Of a DNA stretch of 64,000 bases, positions 49,317 to 63,319 are shown piece by piece. Under the pieces are notes generated by a model. The model saw only the letters and a program-made list of their open reading frames with translations, searched no databases and was not told where the DNA came from. The DNA is taken from the NCBI GenBank assembly GCA_036971475.1, contig JBAIZL010000007.1, positions 33,159,002-33,223,001 on the forward strand. Direction: 5' to 3'. Numbering within the stretch: the first letter of the stretch is position 1; each line of letters starts with the position of its first letter. Position numbers and translations under genes: made by a program. Origin of the DNA: Prosapia bicincta (taxonomy: Eukaryota; Arthropoda; Insecta; Hemiptera; Cercopidae).

Positions 49317-52300
49317 GAAATCGCAAAATCCATGAACTCTAATTCATGCATTTTTTTTAGAGCAAATATATGACAATTGCCATAGCTCCTATAATACTTA
49401 TTATAGATCAATTCTAAGGGCACAATGCGAATCTATGGTCGATTCTGCGTTTATTATGCCTTTTAAATGAGAAATACATGTTTTGTAGAAATCGCAAAAT
49501 CCATGAACTATAATTCATGCATTTTTTTTAGAGCAAATATATGACAATTGCCATAGCTCCTATAATATTTATTATAGATCAATTCTAAGGGCACAACGCG
49601 AATCTATGGTCGATTCTGCGTTTATTATGCCTTTTAAATGAGAAATCCTTTTTTTTTAGAAATCGCAAAATCCATAAACTATAATTCATGCAGTTTTTTA
49701 GAGCAAATATATGACAATTGCCATAGCTCCTATAATACTTATTATAGATCAATTCTAAGAGCACAATGCGAATCTATGGTCGATTCTGCGTTTATTATGC
49801 CTTTTAAATAAGAAATCCATTTTTTGTAGAAATCGCAAAATCCATGAACTCTAATTCATGCATTTTTTTTAGAGCAAATATATGACAATTGCGATAGCTC
49901 GTATAATACCTATTATAGATCAATTCTAAGAGCACAATGCGAATCTATGGTCGATTCTGCGTTTATTATGCCTTTTAAATAAGAAATCCATTTTTTGTAG
50001 AGATCGCAAAATCCATGTACTATAATTCATGCATTTTTTTTTAGAGCAAATATATGACAATTGCCATAGCTCCTATAATACTTATTATAGATCAATTCTA
50101 AGGGCACAATGCGAATCTATGTTCGATTCTGCGTTTATTATGCCTTTTAAATAAGAAATCCATTTTTTGTAGAAATCGCAAAATCCATGAACTCTAATTC
50201 ATGCATTTTTTTTAGAGCAAATATATGACAATTGCCATAGCTCCTATAATACTTATTATATATCAATTCTAAGGGCACAATGCGAATCTATGTTCGATTC
50301 TGCGTTTATTATGCCTTTTAAATGAGAAATCCATTTTTTGTAGAAATCGCAAAATCCATGAACTCTAATTCATGCATTTTTTTTAGAGCAAATATATGAC
50401 AATTGCGATAGCTCCTATAATACCTATTATAGATCAATTCTAAGAGCACAATGTGAATCTATGGTCGATTCTGCGATTATTATGCCTTTTAAATGAGAAA
50501 TCCATTTTTTGTAGAAATCGCAAAATCCATGAACTATAATTCATGCATTTATTTAGAGAAAATACATGACAATTGCCATAGCTCCTATAATACATATTAT
50601 AGAGCAATTCTAAGAGCACAATGCGAATCTATGGTCGATTCTGCGTTTATTATGCCTTTTAAATGAGTAATCCATTTTTTGTAGAAATCGCAAAATCCAT
50701 GAACTATAATTCATGCATTTATTTTAGAGCAAATATATGTTAATTGCCATAGCTCCTATAATACTTATTATAGATCAATTCTAAGGGCACAACGCGAATC
50801 TATGGTCGATTCTGCGTTTATTATGCCTTTTAAATGAGAAATCCATTTTTTGTAGAAATCGCAAAATCCATGAACTATAATTCATGCATTTTTTTAGAGC
50901 AAATATATGACAATTGCCATAGCTCCTATAATACCTATTATAGATCAATTCTAAGAGCACAATGTGAATCTATGGTCGACTCTGCGATTATTATGCTTTT
51001 TAAATGAGAAATCCATTTTTTGTAGAAATCGCAAAATCCATGAACTATAATTCATGCATTTTTTTAGAGAAAATATATGACAATTGCCATAGCTCCTATA
51101 ATACTTATTATAGATCAATTCTAAGAGCACAATGCGAATCTATGGTCGATTCTGCGTTTATTATGCCTTTTAAATGAGAAATCCATTTTTTGTAGGAATC
51201 GCAAAATCCATGAACTATAATTCATGCATTTTTTTTAGAGCAAATATATGACAATTGCCATAGCTCCTATAATACTTATTATAGATCAATTCTAAGGGCA
51301 CAATGCGAATCTATGGTCGATTCTGCGTTTATTATGCCTTTTAAATGAGAAATACATGTTTTGTAGAAATCGCAAAATCCATGAACTATAATTCATGCAT
51401 TTTTTTTAGAGCAAATATATGACAATTGCCATAGCTCCTATAATACTTATTATAGATCAATTCTAAGGGCACAATGCGAATCTATGGTCGATTCTGCGTT
51501 TATTATGCCTTTTAAATGAGAAATCCATGTTTTGTAGAAATCGCAAAATCCATGAACTATAATTCATGCATTTTTTTTAGAGCAAATATATGACAATTGC
51601 CATAGCTCCTATAATACTTATTATAGATCAATTCTAACGGCACAATGCGAATCTATGTTCGATTCTGCGTTTATTATGCCTTTTAAATGAGAAATCCATT
51701 TTATGTAGAAATCGCAAAATCCATGAACTATAATTCATGCATTTATTTTAGAGCAAATATATGACAATTGTCATAGCTCCTATAATACTTATTATAGATC
51801 AATTCTAAGGGCACAACGCGAATCTATGGTCGATTCTGCGTTTATTATGCCTTTTAAATGAGAAATCCATTTTTTGTAGAAATCGCAAAATCCATGAACT
51901 ATAATTCATGCATTTTTTTTTAGAGCAAATATATGACAATTGCCATAGCTCCTATAATACATATTATAGTTCAATTCTAAGAGCACAATGCGAATCTATG
52001 GTCGATTCTGCGTTTATTATGCCTTTTAAATGAGTAATCCATTTTTTGTAGAAATCGCAAAATCCATGAACTATAATTCATGCATTTATTTTAGAGCAAA
52101 TATATGTTAATTGCCATAGCTCCTATAATACTTATTATATATCAATTCTAAGGGCACAACGCGAATCTATGGTCGATTCTGCGTTTATTATGCCTTTTAA
52201 ATGAGAAATCCATTTTTTGTAGAAATCGCAAAATCCATGAACTATAATTCATGCATTTTTTTAGAGAAAATATATGACAATTGCGATAGCTCCTATAATA

Positions 52301-52733
52301 CCTATTATAGATCAATTCTAAGAGCACAATGTGAATCTATGGTCGATTCTGCGATTATTATGCTTTTTAAATGAGAAATCCATTTTTTGTAGAAATCGCA
52401 AAATCCATGAACTATAATTCATGCATTTTTTTAGAGAAAATATATGACAATTGCCATAGCTCCTATAATACTTATTATAGATCAATTCTAAGAGCACAAT
52501 GCGAATCTATGGTCGATTCTGCGTTTATTATGCCTTTTAAATGAGAAATCCATTTTTTGTAGAAATCGCAAAATCCATGAATTATAATTCATGCATTTTT
52601 TTTTAGAGCAAATATATGACAATTGCCATAGCTCCTATAATACTTATTATAGGTCAATTCTAACGGCACAATGCGAATCTATGTTCGATTCTGCGTTTAT
52701 TATGCCTTTTAAATGAGAAATCCATTTTTTGTA
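48123..52733. repeat. 27-mer HOR (4,611 bp), copy 1
   Basis: Twenty-seven monomers: the tail of the 19-mer (AATCACAAAATCC, GCGTTTCTTATGCC, GCAATTTTTTAGGG ... CATACCTCC), its head (GAAATACATG ... TAGAGATCGC), then new units marked AATACATGAC, TATGTTAATTG, GGTCGACTCTG, TAGGAATCGC, AATCCATGTTTTG, CTAACGGCAC, TTTTATGTAG, ATATTATAGTTC, TGAATTATAATTC and TAGGTCAATTC. It is followed directly by a second copy of equal length. The similarity begins a little left of the monomer boundary, at about 48074. Confidence 0.95.
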
Positions 52734-55700
52734 GAAATCACAAAATCCATGAACTATAATTCATGCATTTTTTTTTAGAGAAAATATATGACAATTGCCA
52801 TAGCTCCTATAATACTTATTATAGATCAATTCTAAGGGCACAACGCGAATCTATGGTCGATTCTGCGTTTCTTATGCCTTTTAAATGAGAAATCCATTTT
52901 TTTTAGAAATCGCAAAATCCATGAACTATAATTCATGCATTTTTTTAGAGCAAATATATGACAATTGCCATAGCTCCTATAATACTTATTATAGATCAAT
53001 TCTAAGAGCACAATGCGAATCTATGGTCGATTCTGCGTTTATTATGCCTTTTAAATAAGAAATCCATTTTTTGTAGAAATCGCAAAATCCATGAACTATA
53101 ATTCATGCAATTTTTTAGGGAAAATATATGACAATTGTGATAGCTCCTATAATACTTATTATAGATCAATTCTAAGAGCACAATGTGAATCTATGGTCGA
53201 TTCTGCGATTATTATGCCTTTTAAATGAGAAATCCATTTTTTGTAGAAATCGCAAAATCCATGAACTATAATTCATGCATTTTTTTTTAGAGCAAATATA
53301 TGACAATTGCCATAGCTCCTATAATACTTATTATATATCAATTCTAAGGGCACAATGCGAATCTATGTTCGATTCTGCGTTTATTATGCCTTTTAAATGA
53401 GAAATCCATTTTTTGTAGAAATCGCAAAATCCATGAACTATAATTCATGCATTTTTTTAGAGAAAATATATGACAATTGCGATAGCTCCTATAATACCTA
53501 TTATAGATCAATTCTAAGAGCACAATGTGAATCTATGGTCGATTCTGCGATTATTATGCCTTTTAAATGAGAAATCCATTTTTTGTAGAAATCGCAAAAT
53601 CCATGAACTATAATTCATGCATTTATTTAGAGAAAATATATGACAATTGCCATAGCTCCTATAATACTTATTATAGATCAATTCTAAGAGCACAATGCGA
53701 ATCTATGGTCGATTCTGCGTTTATTATGCCTTTTAAATGAGAAATCCATTTTTTGTAGAAATCGCAAAATCCATGAACTATAATTCATGCATTTTTTTAG
53801 AGAAAATATATGACAATTGCCATACCTCCTATAATACTTATTATAGATCAATTCTAAGAGCACAATGCGAATCTATGGTCGATTCTGCGTTTATTATGCC
53901 TTTTAAATGAGAAATCCATTTTTTGTAGAAATCGCAAAATCCATGAACTCTAATTCATGCATTTTTTTTAGAGCAAATATATGACAATTGCCATAGCTCC
54001 TATAATACTTATTATAGATCAATTCTAAGGGCACAATGCGAATCTATGGTCGATTCTGCGTTTATTATGCCTTTTAAATGAGAAATACATGTTTTGTAGA
54101 AATCGCAAAATCCATGAACTATAATTCATGCATTTTTTTTAGAGCAAATATATGACAATTGCCATAGCTCCTATAATATTTATTATAGATCAATTCTAAG
54201 GGCACAACGCGAATCTATGGTCGATTCTGCGTTTATTATGCCTTTTAAATGAGAAATCCTTTTTTTTTAGAAATCGCAAAATCCATAAACTATAATTCAT
54301 GCAGTTTTTTAGAGCAAATATATGACAATTGCCATAGCTCCTATAATACTTATTATAGATCAATTCTAAGAGCACAATGCGAATCTATGGTCGATTCTGC
54401 GTTTATTATGCCTTTTAAATAAGAAATCCATTTTTTGTAGAAATCGCAAAATCCATGAACTCTAATTCATGCATTTTTTTTAGAGCAAATATATGACAAT
54501 TGCGATAGCTCGTATAATACCTATTATAGATCAATTCTAAGAGCACAATGCGAATCTATGGTCGATTCTGCGTTTATTATGCCTTTTAAATAAGAAATCC
54601 ATTTTTTGTAGAGATCGCAAAATCCATGTACTATAATTCATGCATTTTTTTTTAGAGCAAATATATGACAATTGCCATAGCTCCTATAATACTTATTATA
54701 GATCAATTCTAAGGGCACAATGCGAATCTATGTTCGATTCTGCGTTTATTATGCCTTTTAAATAAGAAATCCATTTTTTGTAGAAATCGCAAAATCCATG
54801 AACTCTAATTCATGCATTTTTTTTAGAGCAAATATATGACAATTGCCATAGCTCCTATAATACTTATTATATATCAATTCTAAGGGCACAATGCGAATCT
54901 ATGTTCGATTCTGCGTTTATTATGCCTTTTAAATGAGAAATCCATTTTTTGTAGAAATCGCAAAATCCATGAACTCTAATTCATGCATTTTTTTTAGAGC
55001 AAATATATGACAATTGCGATAGCTCCTATAATACCTATTATAGATCAATTCTAAGAGCACAATGTGAATCTATGGTCGATTCTGCGATTATTATGCCTTT
55101 TAAATGAGAAATCCATTTTTTGTAGAAATCGCAAAATCCATGAACTATAATTCATGCATTTATTTAGAGAAAATACATGACAATTGCCATAGCTCCTATA
55201 ATACATATTATAGAGCAATTCTAAGAGCACAATGCGAATCTATGGTCGATTCTGCGTTTATTATGCCTTTTAAATGAGTAATCCATTTTTTGTAGAAATC
55301 GCAAAATCCATGACCTATAATTCATGCATTTATTTTAGAGCAAATATATGTTAATTGCCATAGCTCCTATAATACTTATTATAGATCAATTCTAAGGGCA
55401 CAACGCGAATCTATGGTCGATTCTGCGTTTATTATGCCTTTTAAATGAGAAATCCATTTTTTGTAGAAATCGCAAAATCCATGAACTATAATTCATGCAT
55501 TTTTTTAGAGCAAATATATGACAATTGCCATAGCTCCTATAATACCTATTATAGATCAATTCTAAGAGCACAATGTGAATCTATGGTCGACTCTGCGATT
55601 ATTATGCTTTTTAAATGAGAAATCCATTTTTTGTAGAAATCGCAAAATCCATGAACTATAATTCATGCATTTTTTTAGAGAAAATATATGACAATTGCCA

Positions 55701-57344
55701 TAGCTCCTATAATACTTATTATAGATCAATTCTAAGAGCACAATGCGAATCTATGGTCGATTCTGCGTTTATTATGCCTTTTAAATGAGAAATCCATTTT
55801 TTGTAGGAATCGCAAAATCCATGAACTATAATTCATGCATTTTTTTTAGAGCAAATATATGACAATTGCCATAGCTCCTATAATACTTATTATAGATCAA
55901 TTCTAAGGGCACAATGCGAATCTATGGTCGATTCTGCGTTTATTATGCCTTTTAAATGAGAAATACATGTTTTGTAGAAATCGCAAAATCCATGAACTAT
56001 AATTCATGCATTTTTTTTAGAGCAAATATATGACAATTGCCATAGCTCCTATAATACTTATTATAGATCAATTCTAAGGGCACAATGCGAATCTATGGTC
56101 GATTCTGCGTTTATTATGCCTTTTAAATGAGAAATCCATGTTTTGTAGAAATCGCAAAATCCATGAACTATAATTCATGCATTTTTTTTAGAGCAAATAT
56201 ATGACAATTGCCATAGCTCCTATAATACTTATTATAGATCAATTCTAACGGCACAATGCGAATCTATGTTCGATTCTGCGTTTATTATGCCTTTTAAATG
56301 AGAAATCCATTTTATGTAGAAATCGCAAAATCCATGAACTATAATTCATGCATTTATTTTAGAGCAAATATATGACAATTGTCATAGCTCCTATAATACT
56401 TATTATAGATCAATTCTAAGGGCACAACGCGAATCTATGGTCGATTCTGCGTTTATTATGCCTTTTAAATGAGAAATCCATTTTTTGTAGAAATCGCAAA
56501 ATCCATGAACTATAATTCATGCATTTTTTTTTAGAGCAAATATATGACAATTGCCATAGCTCCTATAATACATATTATAGTTCAATTCTAAGAGCACAAT
56601 GCGAATCTATGGTCGATTCTGCGTTTATTATGCCTTTTAAATGAGTAATCCATTTTTTGTAGAAATCGCAAAATCCATGAACTATAATTCATGCATTTAT
56701 TTTAGAGCAAATATATGTTAATTGCCATAGCTCCTATAATACTTATTATATATCAATTCTAAGGGCACAACGCGAATCTATGGTCGATTCTGCGTTTATT
56801 ATGCCTTTTAAATGAGAAATCCATTTTTTGTAGAAATCGCAAAATCCATGAACTATAATTCATGCATTTTTTTAGAGAAAATATATGACAATTGCGATAG
56901 CTCCTATAATACCTATTATAGATCAATTCTAAGAGCACAATGTGAATCTATGGTCGATTCTGCGATTATTATGCTTTTTAAATGAGAAATCCATTTTTTG
57001 TAGAAATCGCAAAATCCATGAACTATAATTCATGCATTTTTTTAGAGAAAATATATGACAATTGCCATAGCTCCTATAATACTTATTATAGATCAATTCT
57101 AAGAGCACAATGCGAATCTATGGTCGGTTCTGCGTTTATTATGCCTTTTAAATGAGAAATCCATTTTTTGTAGAAATCGCAAAATCCATGAATTATAATT
57201 CATGCATTTTTTTTTAGAGCAAATATATGACAATTGCCATAGCTCCTATAATACTTATTATAGGTCAATTCTAACGGCACAATGCGAATCTATGTTCGAT
57301 TCTGCGTTTATTATGCCTTTTAAATGAGAAATCCATTTTTTGTA
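52734..57344. repeat. 27-mer HOR (4,611 bp), copy 2
   Basis: Repeats 48123-52733 at the same length. By eye I found only two substitutions: 55314 (TGACCTATAA against TGAACTATAA) and 57127 (GGTCGGTTC against GGTCGATTC). Identity is therefore extremely high over 4.6 kb. At 57345 the next unit carries TAGGAATCGC rather than AATCACAAAATCC, so there is no third copy. Confidence 0.95.
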
Positions 57345-58027
57345 GGAATCGCAAAATCCATGAACTATAATTCATGCATTTTTTTAGAACAAATATATGA
57401 CAATTGCCATAGCTCCTATAATACTTATTATAGATCAATTCTAAGGGCACAGTGCTAATCTATGGTCGATTCTGCGTTTATTATGCCTTTTAAATGAGAA
57501 ATACATGTTTTGTAGAAATCGCAAAATCCATGAACTATAATTCATGCATTTTTTTTAGAGCAAATATATGACAATTGCCATAGCTCCTATAATACTTATT
57601 ATAGATCAATTCTAAGGGCACAATGCAAATCTATGGTCGATTCTGCGTTTATTATGCCTTTTAAATGAGAAATACATGTTTTGTAGAAATCGCAAAATCC
57701 ATGAACTATAATTCATGCATTTTTTTTAGAGCAAATATATGACAATTGCCATAGCTCCTATAATACTTATTATAGATCAATTCTAAGGGCACAATGCGAA
57801 TCTATGGTCGATTCTGCGTTTATTATGCCTTTTAAATGAGAAATCCATTTTTTGTAGAAATCGCAAAATCCATGAACTATAATTCATGCATTTATTTTAG
57901 AGCAACTATATGACAATTGCAATAGCTCCTATAATATTTATTATAGATCAATTCTAAGGGCACAACGCGAATCTATGATCGATTCTGCGTTTATTATGCC
58001 TTTTAAATGAGAAATCCATTTTTTGTA
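57345..58027. repeat. Four monomers right of the 27-mer
   Basis: TAGGAATCGC with TAGAACAAAT and CACAGTGCTAATC; then two GAAATACATGTTTTG-linked T8 units (the first with CAATGCAAATC); then TTTATTTT with CAACTATATG, GCAATAGC, ATAATATTTATT and CTATGATCG. These start a mosaic that fills the rest of the window. Confidence 0.78.
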
Positions 58028-59051
58028 GAAATCGCAAAATCCATGAACTATAATTCATGCATTTATTTTAGAGCAACTATATGACAATTGCCATAGCTCC
58101 TATAATACTTATTATAGATCAATTCTAACGGCACAATGCGAATCTATGTTCGATTCTGCGTTTGTTATGCCTTTTAAATGAGAAATCCATTTTTTGTAGA
58201 AATCGCAAAATCCATGAACTATAATTCATGCATTTTTTTAGAGCAAATATATGACAATTGCCATAGCTCCTATAATACTTATTATAGATCAATTCTAAGG
58301 GCACAATGCGAATCTATGGTCGATTCTGCGTTTATTATGCCTTTTAAATGAGAAATCCATTTTTTGTAGAAATCGCAAAATCCATGAACTATAATTCATG
58401 CATTTTTTTTAGAGAAAATATATGACAATTGCCATAGCTCCTATAATACCTATTATAGATCAATTCTAAGAGCATAATGCCAATCTATTGTCGATTCTGC
58501 GTTTATTATGCCTTTTAAATGAGAAATCCATTTTTTGTAGAAATCGCAAAATCCATGAACTATAATTCATGCATTTTTTTAGAGAAAATATATGACAATT
58601 GCGATAGCTCCTATAATACCTATTATAGATCAATTCTAAGAGCACAATGTGAATCTATGGTCGATTCTGCGATTATTATGCCTTTTAAATGAGAAATCCA
58701 TTTTTTGTAGAAATCGCAAAATCCATGAACTATAATTCATGCATTTTTTTAGAGAAAATATATGACAATTGCCATAGCTCCTATAATACTTATTATAGAT
58801 CAATTCTAAGAGCACAATGCGAATCTATGGTCGATTCTGCGTTTATTATGCCTTTTAAATGAGAAATCCATTTTTTGTAGAAATTGCAAAATCCATGAAC
58901 TATAATTCATGCATTTTTTTTTAGAGCAAATATATGACAATTGCCATAGCTCCTATAATACTTATTATAGATCAATTCTAAGAGCACAATGGGAATCTAT
59001 GGTCGATTCTGCGTTTATTATGCATTTTAAATGAGTAATCCATTTTTTGTA
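58028..59051. repeat. 6-monomer block repeated 1,537 bp downstream, copy 1
   Basis: Marks: CTAACGGCAC with CTATGTTCG and GCGTTTGTTATG; T7 AGAGC with AAGGGCAC; ACCTATT with GCATAATGCC; GCGATAGC with CAATGTGAATC; T7 AGAGAAAAT; and AAATTGCAAAATCC with CAATGGGAATC and TTATGCATTTTAAATGAGTAATCC. Five of the six classes recur at 59565-60589; the third has been replaced there. Confidence 0.85.
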
Positions 59052-59564
59052 GAAATCGCAAAATCCATGAACTATAATTCATGCATTTTTTTTAGAGCAA
59101 ATATATGACAATTGCCATAGCTCCTATAATACTTATTATAGATCAATTCTAAGGGCACAATGCAAATCTATGGTCGATTCTGCGTTTATTATGCCTTTTA
59201 AATGAGAAATACATGTTTTGTAGAAATCGCAAAATCCATGAACTATAATTCATGCATTTTTTTTAGAGCAAATATATGACAATTGCCATAGCTCCTATAA
59301 TACTTATTATAGATCAATTCTAAGGGCACAATGCGAATCTATGGTCGATTCTGCGTTTATTATGCCTTTTAAATGAGAAATCCATTTTTTGTAGAAATCG
59401 CAAAATCCATGAACTATAATTCATGCATTTATTTTAGAGCAACTATATGACAATTGCAATAGCTCCTATAATACTTATTATAGATCAATTCTAAGGGCAC
59501 AATGCGAATATATGGTCGATTCTGCGTTTATTATGCCTTTTAAATGAGAAATACATGTTTTGTA
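59052..59564. repeat. Three monomers between the two 6-monomer blocks
   Basis: T8 with CAATGCAAATC and GAAATACATG; T8 with AAGGGCAC; and TTTATTTT with CAACTATATG, GCAATAGC and GCGAATATATGG (59394-59564). From 59394 this line of monomers is matched again at 63490 to the end of the window, an offset of 4,096 bp. Confidence 0.8.
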
Positions 59565-60589
59565 GAAATCGCAAAATCCATGAACTATAATTCATGCATT
59601 TTTTTTTAGAGCAAATATATGACAATTGCCATAGCTCCTATAATACTTATTATAGATCAATTCTAACGGCACAATGCGAATCTATGTTCGATTCTGCGTT
59701 TGTTATGCCTTTTAAATGAGAAATCCATTTTTTGTAGAAATCGCAAAATCCATGAACTATAATTCATGCATTTTTTTAGAGCAAATATATGACAATTGCC
59801 ATAGCTCCTATAATACTTATTATAGATCAATTCTAAGGGCACAATGCGAATCTATGGTCGATTCTGCGTTTATTATGCCTTTTAAATGAGAAATCCATTT
59901 TTTGTAGAAATCGCAAAATCCATGAACTATAATTCATGCATTTATTTTAGAGCAACTATATGACAATTGCAATAGCTCCTATAATATTTATTATAGAACA
60001 ATTCTAAGGGCACAACGCGAATCTATGTTCGATTCTGCGTTTATTATGCCTTTTAAATGAGAAATCCATTTTTTGTAGAAATCGCAAAATCCATGAACTA
60101 TAATTCATGCATTTTTTTAGAGAAAATATATGACAATTGCGATAGCTCCTATAATACCTATTATAGATCAATTCTAAGAGCACAATGTGAATCTATGGTC
60201 GATTCTGCGATTATTATGCCTTTTAAATGAGAAATCCATTTTTTGTAGAAATCGCAAAATCCATGAACTATAATTCATGCATTTTTTTAGAGAAAATATA
60301 TGACAATTGCCATAGCTCCTATAATACTTATTATAGATCAATTCTAAGAGCACAATGCGAATCTATGGTCGATTCTGCGTTTATTATGCCTTTTAAATGA
60401 GAAATCCATTTTTTGTAGAAATTGCAAAATCCATGAACTATAATTCATGCATTTTTTTTTAGAGCAAATATATGACAATTGCCATAGCTCCTATAATACT
60501 TATTATAGAACAATTCTAAGAGCACAATGGGAATCTATGGTCGATTCTGCGTTTATTATGCATTTTAAATGAGTAATCCATTTTTTGTA
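59565..60589. repeat. 6-monomer block, copy 2 (1,025 bp)
   Basis: Same order as 58028-59051 except the third unit, which is TTTATTTT with CAACTATATG, ATAATATTTATT and TAGAACAATTC instead of the GCATAATGCC unit. The last unit shares CAATGGGAATC and AAATTGCAAAATCC but has TAGAACAATTC. Single-unit replacement inside an otherwise conserved block suggests conversion or a compound crossover. Confidence 0.85.
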
Positions 60590-62637
60590 GAAATCGCAAA
60601 ATCCATGAACTATAATTCATGCATTTATTTTAGAGCAAATATATGTTAATTGCTATAGCTCCTATAATACTTATTATAGATCAATTCTAAGGGCACAACG
60701 CGAATCTATGGTCGATTCTGCGTTTATTATGCCTTTTAAATGAGAAATCCATTTTTTGTAGAAATCGCAAAATCCATGAACTATAATTCATGCATTTTTT
60801 TTAGAGCAAATATATGACAATTGCCATAGCTCCTATAATACTTATTATAGATCAATTCTAAGAGCACAATGCGAATCTATGGTCGATTCTGCGTTTATCA
60901 TGCCTTTTAAATGAGAAATCCATTTTTTGTAGAAATCGCAAAATCCATGAACTATAATTCATGCATTTTTTTAGAGAAAATATATGACAATTGCGATAGC
61001 TCCTATAATACCTATTATAGATCAATTTTAAGAGCACAATGTGAATCTATGGTCGATTCTGCGATTATTATGCTTTTTAAATGAGAAATCCATTTTTTGT
61101 AGAAATCGCAAAATCCATGAACTATAATTCATGCATTTTTTTAGAGAAAATATATGACAATTGCCATAGCTCCTATAATACTTATTATAGATCAATTCTA
61201 AGAGCACAATGCGAATCTATGGTCGATTCTGCGTTTATTATGCCTTTTAAATGAGAAATCCATTTTTTGTAGAAATCGCAAAATCCATGAACTATAATTC
61301 ATGCATTTTTTTTAGAGCAAATATATGACAATTGCCATAGCTCCTATAATACTTATAATAGATCAATTCTAACGGCACAATGCGAATCTATGTTCGATTC
61401 TGCGTTTATTATGCCTTTTAAATGAGAAATCCATTTTTTGTAGGAATCGCAAAATCCATGAACTATAATTCATGCATTTTTTTAGAGCAAATATATGACA
61501 ATTGCCATAGCTCCTATAATACTTATTATAGATCAATTCTAAGGGCACAATGCGAATCTATGGTCGATTCTGCGTTTATTATGCCTTTTAAATGAGAAAT
61601 ACATGTTTTGTAGAAATCGCAAAATCCATGAACTATAATTCATGCATTTTTTTAGAGCAAATATATGACAATTGCCATAGCTCCTATAATACTTATTATA
61701 GATCAATTCTAAGGGCACAATGCGAATCTATGGTCGATTCTGCGTTTATTATGCCTTTTAAATGAGAAATACATGTTTTGTAGAAATCGCAAAATCCATG
61801 AACTATAATTCATGCATTTTTTTTAGAGCAAATATATGACAATTGCCATAGCTCCTATAATACTTATTATAGATCAATTCTAACGGCACAATGCGAATCT
61901 ATGTTCGATTCTGCGTTTATTATGCCTTTTAAATGAGAAATCCATTTTTTGTAGAAATCGCAAAATCCATGAACTATAATTCATGCATTTTTTTAGAGCA
62001 AATATATGACAATTGCCATAGCTCCTATAATACTTATTATAGATCAATTCTAAGGGCACAATGCGAATCTATGTTCGATTCTGCGTTTATTATGCCTTTT
62101 AAATGAGAAATACATGTTTTGTAGAAATCGCAAAATCCATGAACTATAATTCATGCATTTTTTTAGAGAAAATATATGACAATTGCGATAGCTCCTATAA
62201 TACCTATTATAGATCAATTCTAAGAGCACAATGTGAATCTATGGTCGATTCTGCGATTATTATGCCTTTTAAATGAGAAATCCATTTTTTGTAGAAATCG
62301 CAAAATCCATGAACTATAATTCATGCATTTTTTTTTAGAGCAAATATATGACAATTGCCATAGCTCCTATAATACTTATTATGGATCAATTCTAAGAGCA
62401 CAATGCGAATCTATGGTCGATTCTGCGTTTATTATGCCTTTTAAATGAGAAATCCATTTTTTGTAGAAATTGCAAAATCCATGAACTATAATTCATGCAT
62501 TTTTTTTTAGAGCAAATATATGACAATTGCCATAGCTCCTATAATACTTATTACAGATCAATTCTAAGAGCACAATGGGAATCTATGGTCGATTCTGCGT
62601 TTATTATGCATTTTAAATGAGTAATCCATTTTTTGTA
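60590..62637. repeat. Twelve mixed monomers, 60.6-62.6 kb
   Basis: TATGTTAATTGCTATAG; TTTATCATGCC (60896); CAATTTTAAGAGC with CAATGTGAATC and TTATGCTTTTT; a T7 unit; CTTATAATAG with CTAACGGCAC; TAGGAATCGC and two GAAATACATG units; another CTAACGGCAC unit; GCGATAGC with ACCTATT; TTATGGATC (62380); and TTACAGATC with CAATGGGAATC (62552). The classes are those of the neighbouring blocks in a new order. Confidence 0.75.
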
Positions 62638-63319
62638 GAAATCGCAAAATCCATGAACTATAATTCATGCATTTATTTTAGAGCAAATATATGTTAATTG
62701 CCATAGCTCCTATAATACTTATTATAGATCAATTCTAAGAGCACAATGCGAATCTATGGTCGATTCTGCGTTTATTATGCCTTTTAAATGAGAAATCCAT
62801 TTTTTGTAGAAATCGCAAAATCCATGAACTATAATTCATGCATTTTTTTAGAGAAAATATATGACAATTGCGATAGCTCCTATAATACCTATTATAGATC
62901 AATTTTAAGAGCACAATGTGAATCTATGGTCGATTCTGCGATTATTATGCTTTTTAAATGAGAAATCCATTTTTTGTAGAAATCGCAAAATCCATGAACT
63001 ATAATTCATGCATTTATTTTAGAGCAAATATATGTTAATTGCCATAGCTCCTATAATACTTATTATAGATCAATTCTAAGAGCACAATGCGAATCTATGG
63101 TCGATTCTGCGTTTATTATGCCTTTTAAATGAGAAATCCATTTTTTGTAGAAATCGCAAAATCCATGAACTATAATTCATGCATTTTTTTAGAGAAAATA
63201 TATGACAATTGCGATAGCTCCTATAATACCTATTATAGATCAATTTTAAGAGCACAGTGTGAATCTATGGTCGATTCTGCGATTATTATGCTTTTTAAAT
63301 GAGAAATCCATTTTTTGTA
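62638..63319. repeat. 2-monomer tandem duplication (341 + 341 bp)
   Basis: A TTTATTTT unit with TATGTTAATTGCC and AAGAGCAC, followed by a T7 unit with GCGATAGC, ACCTATT, CAATTTTAAG, GTGAATC and TTATGCTTTTT. It occurs at 62638-62978 and 62979-63319. The only difference noticed is CACAGTGTG at 63255 against CACAATGTG in the first copy. Confidence 0.9.
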
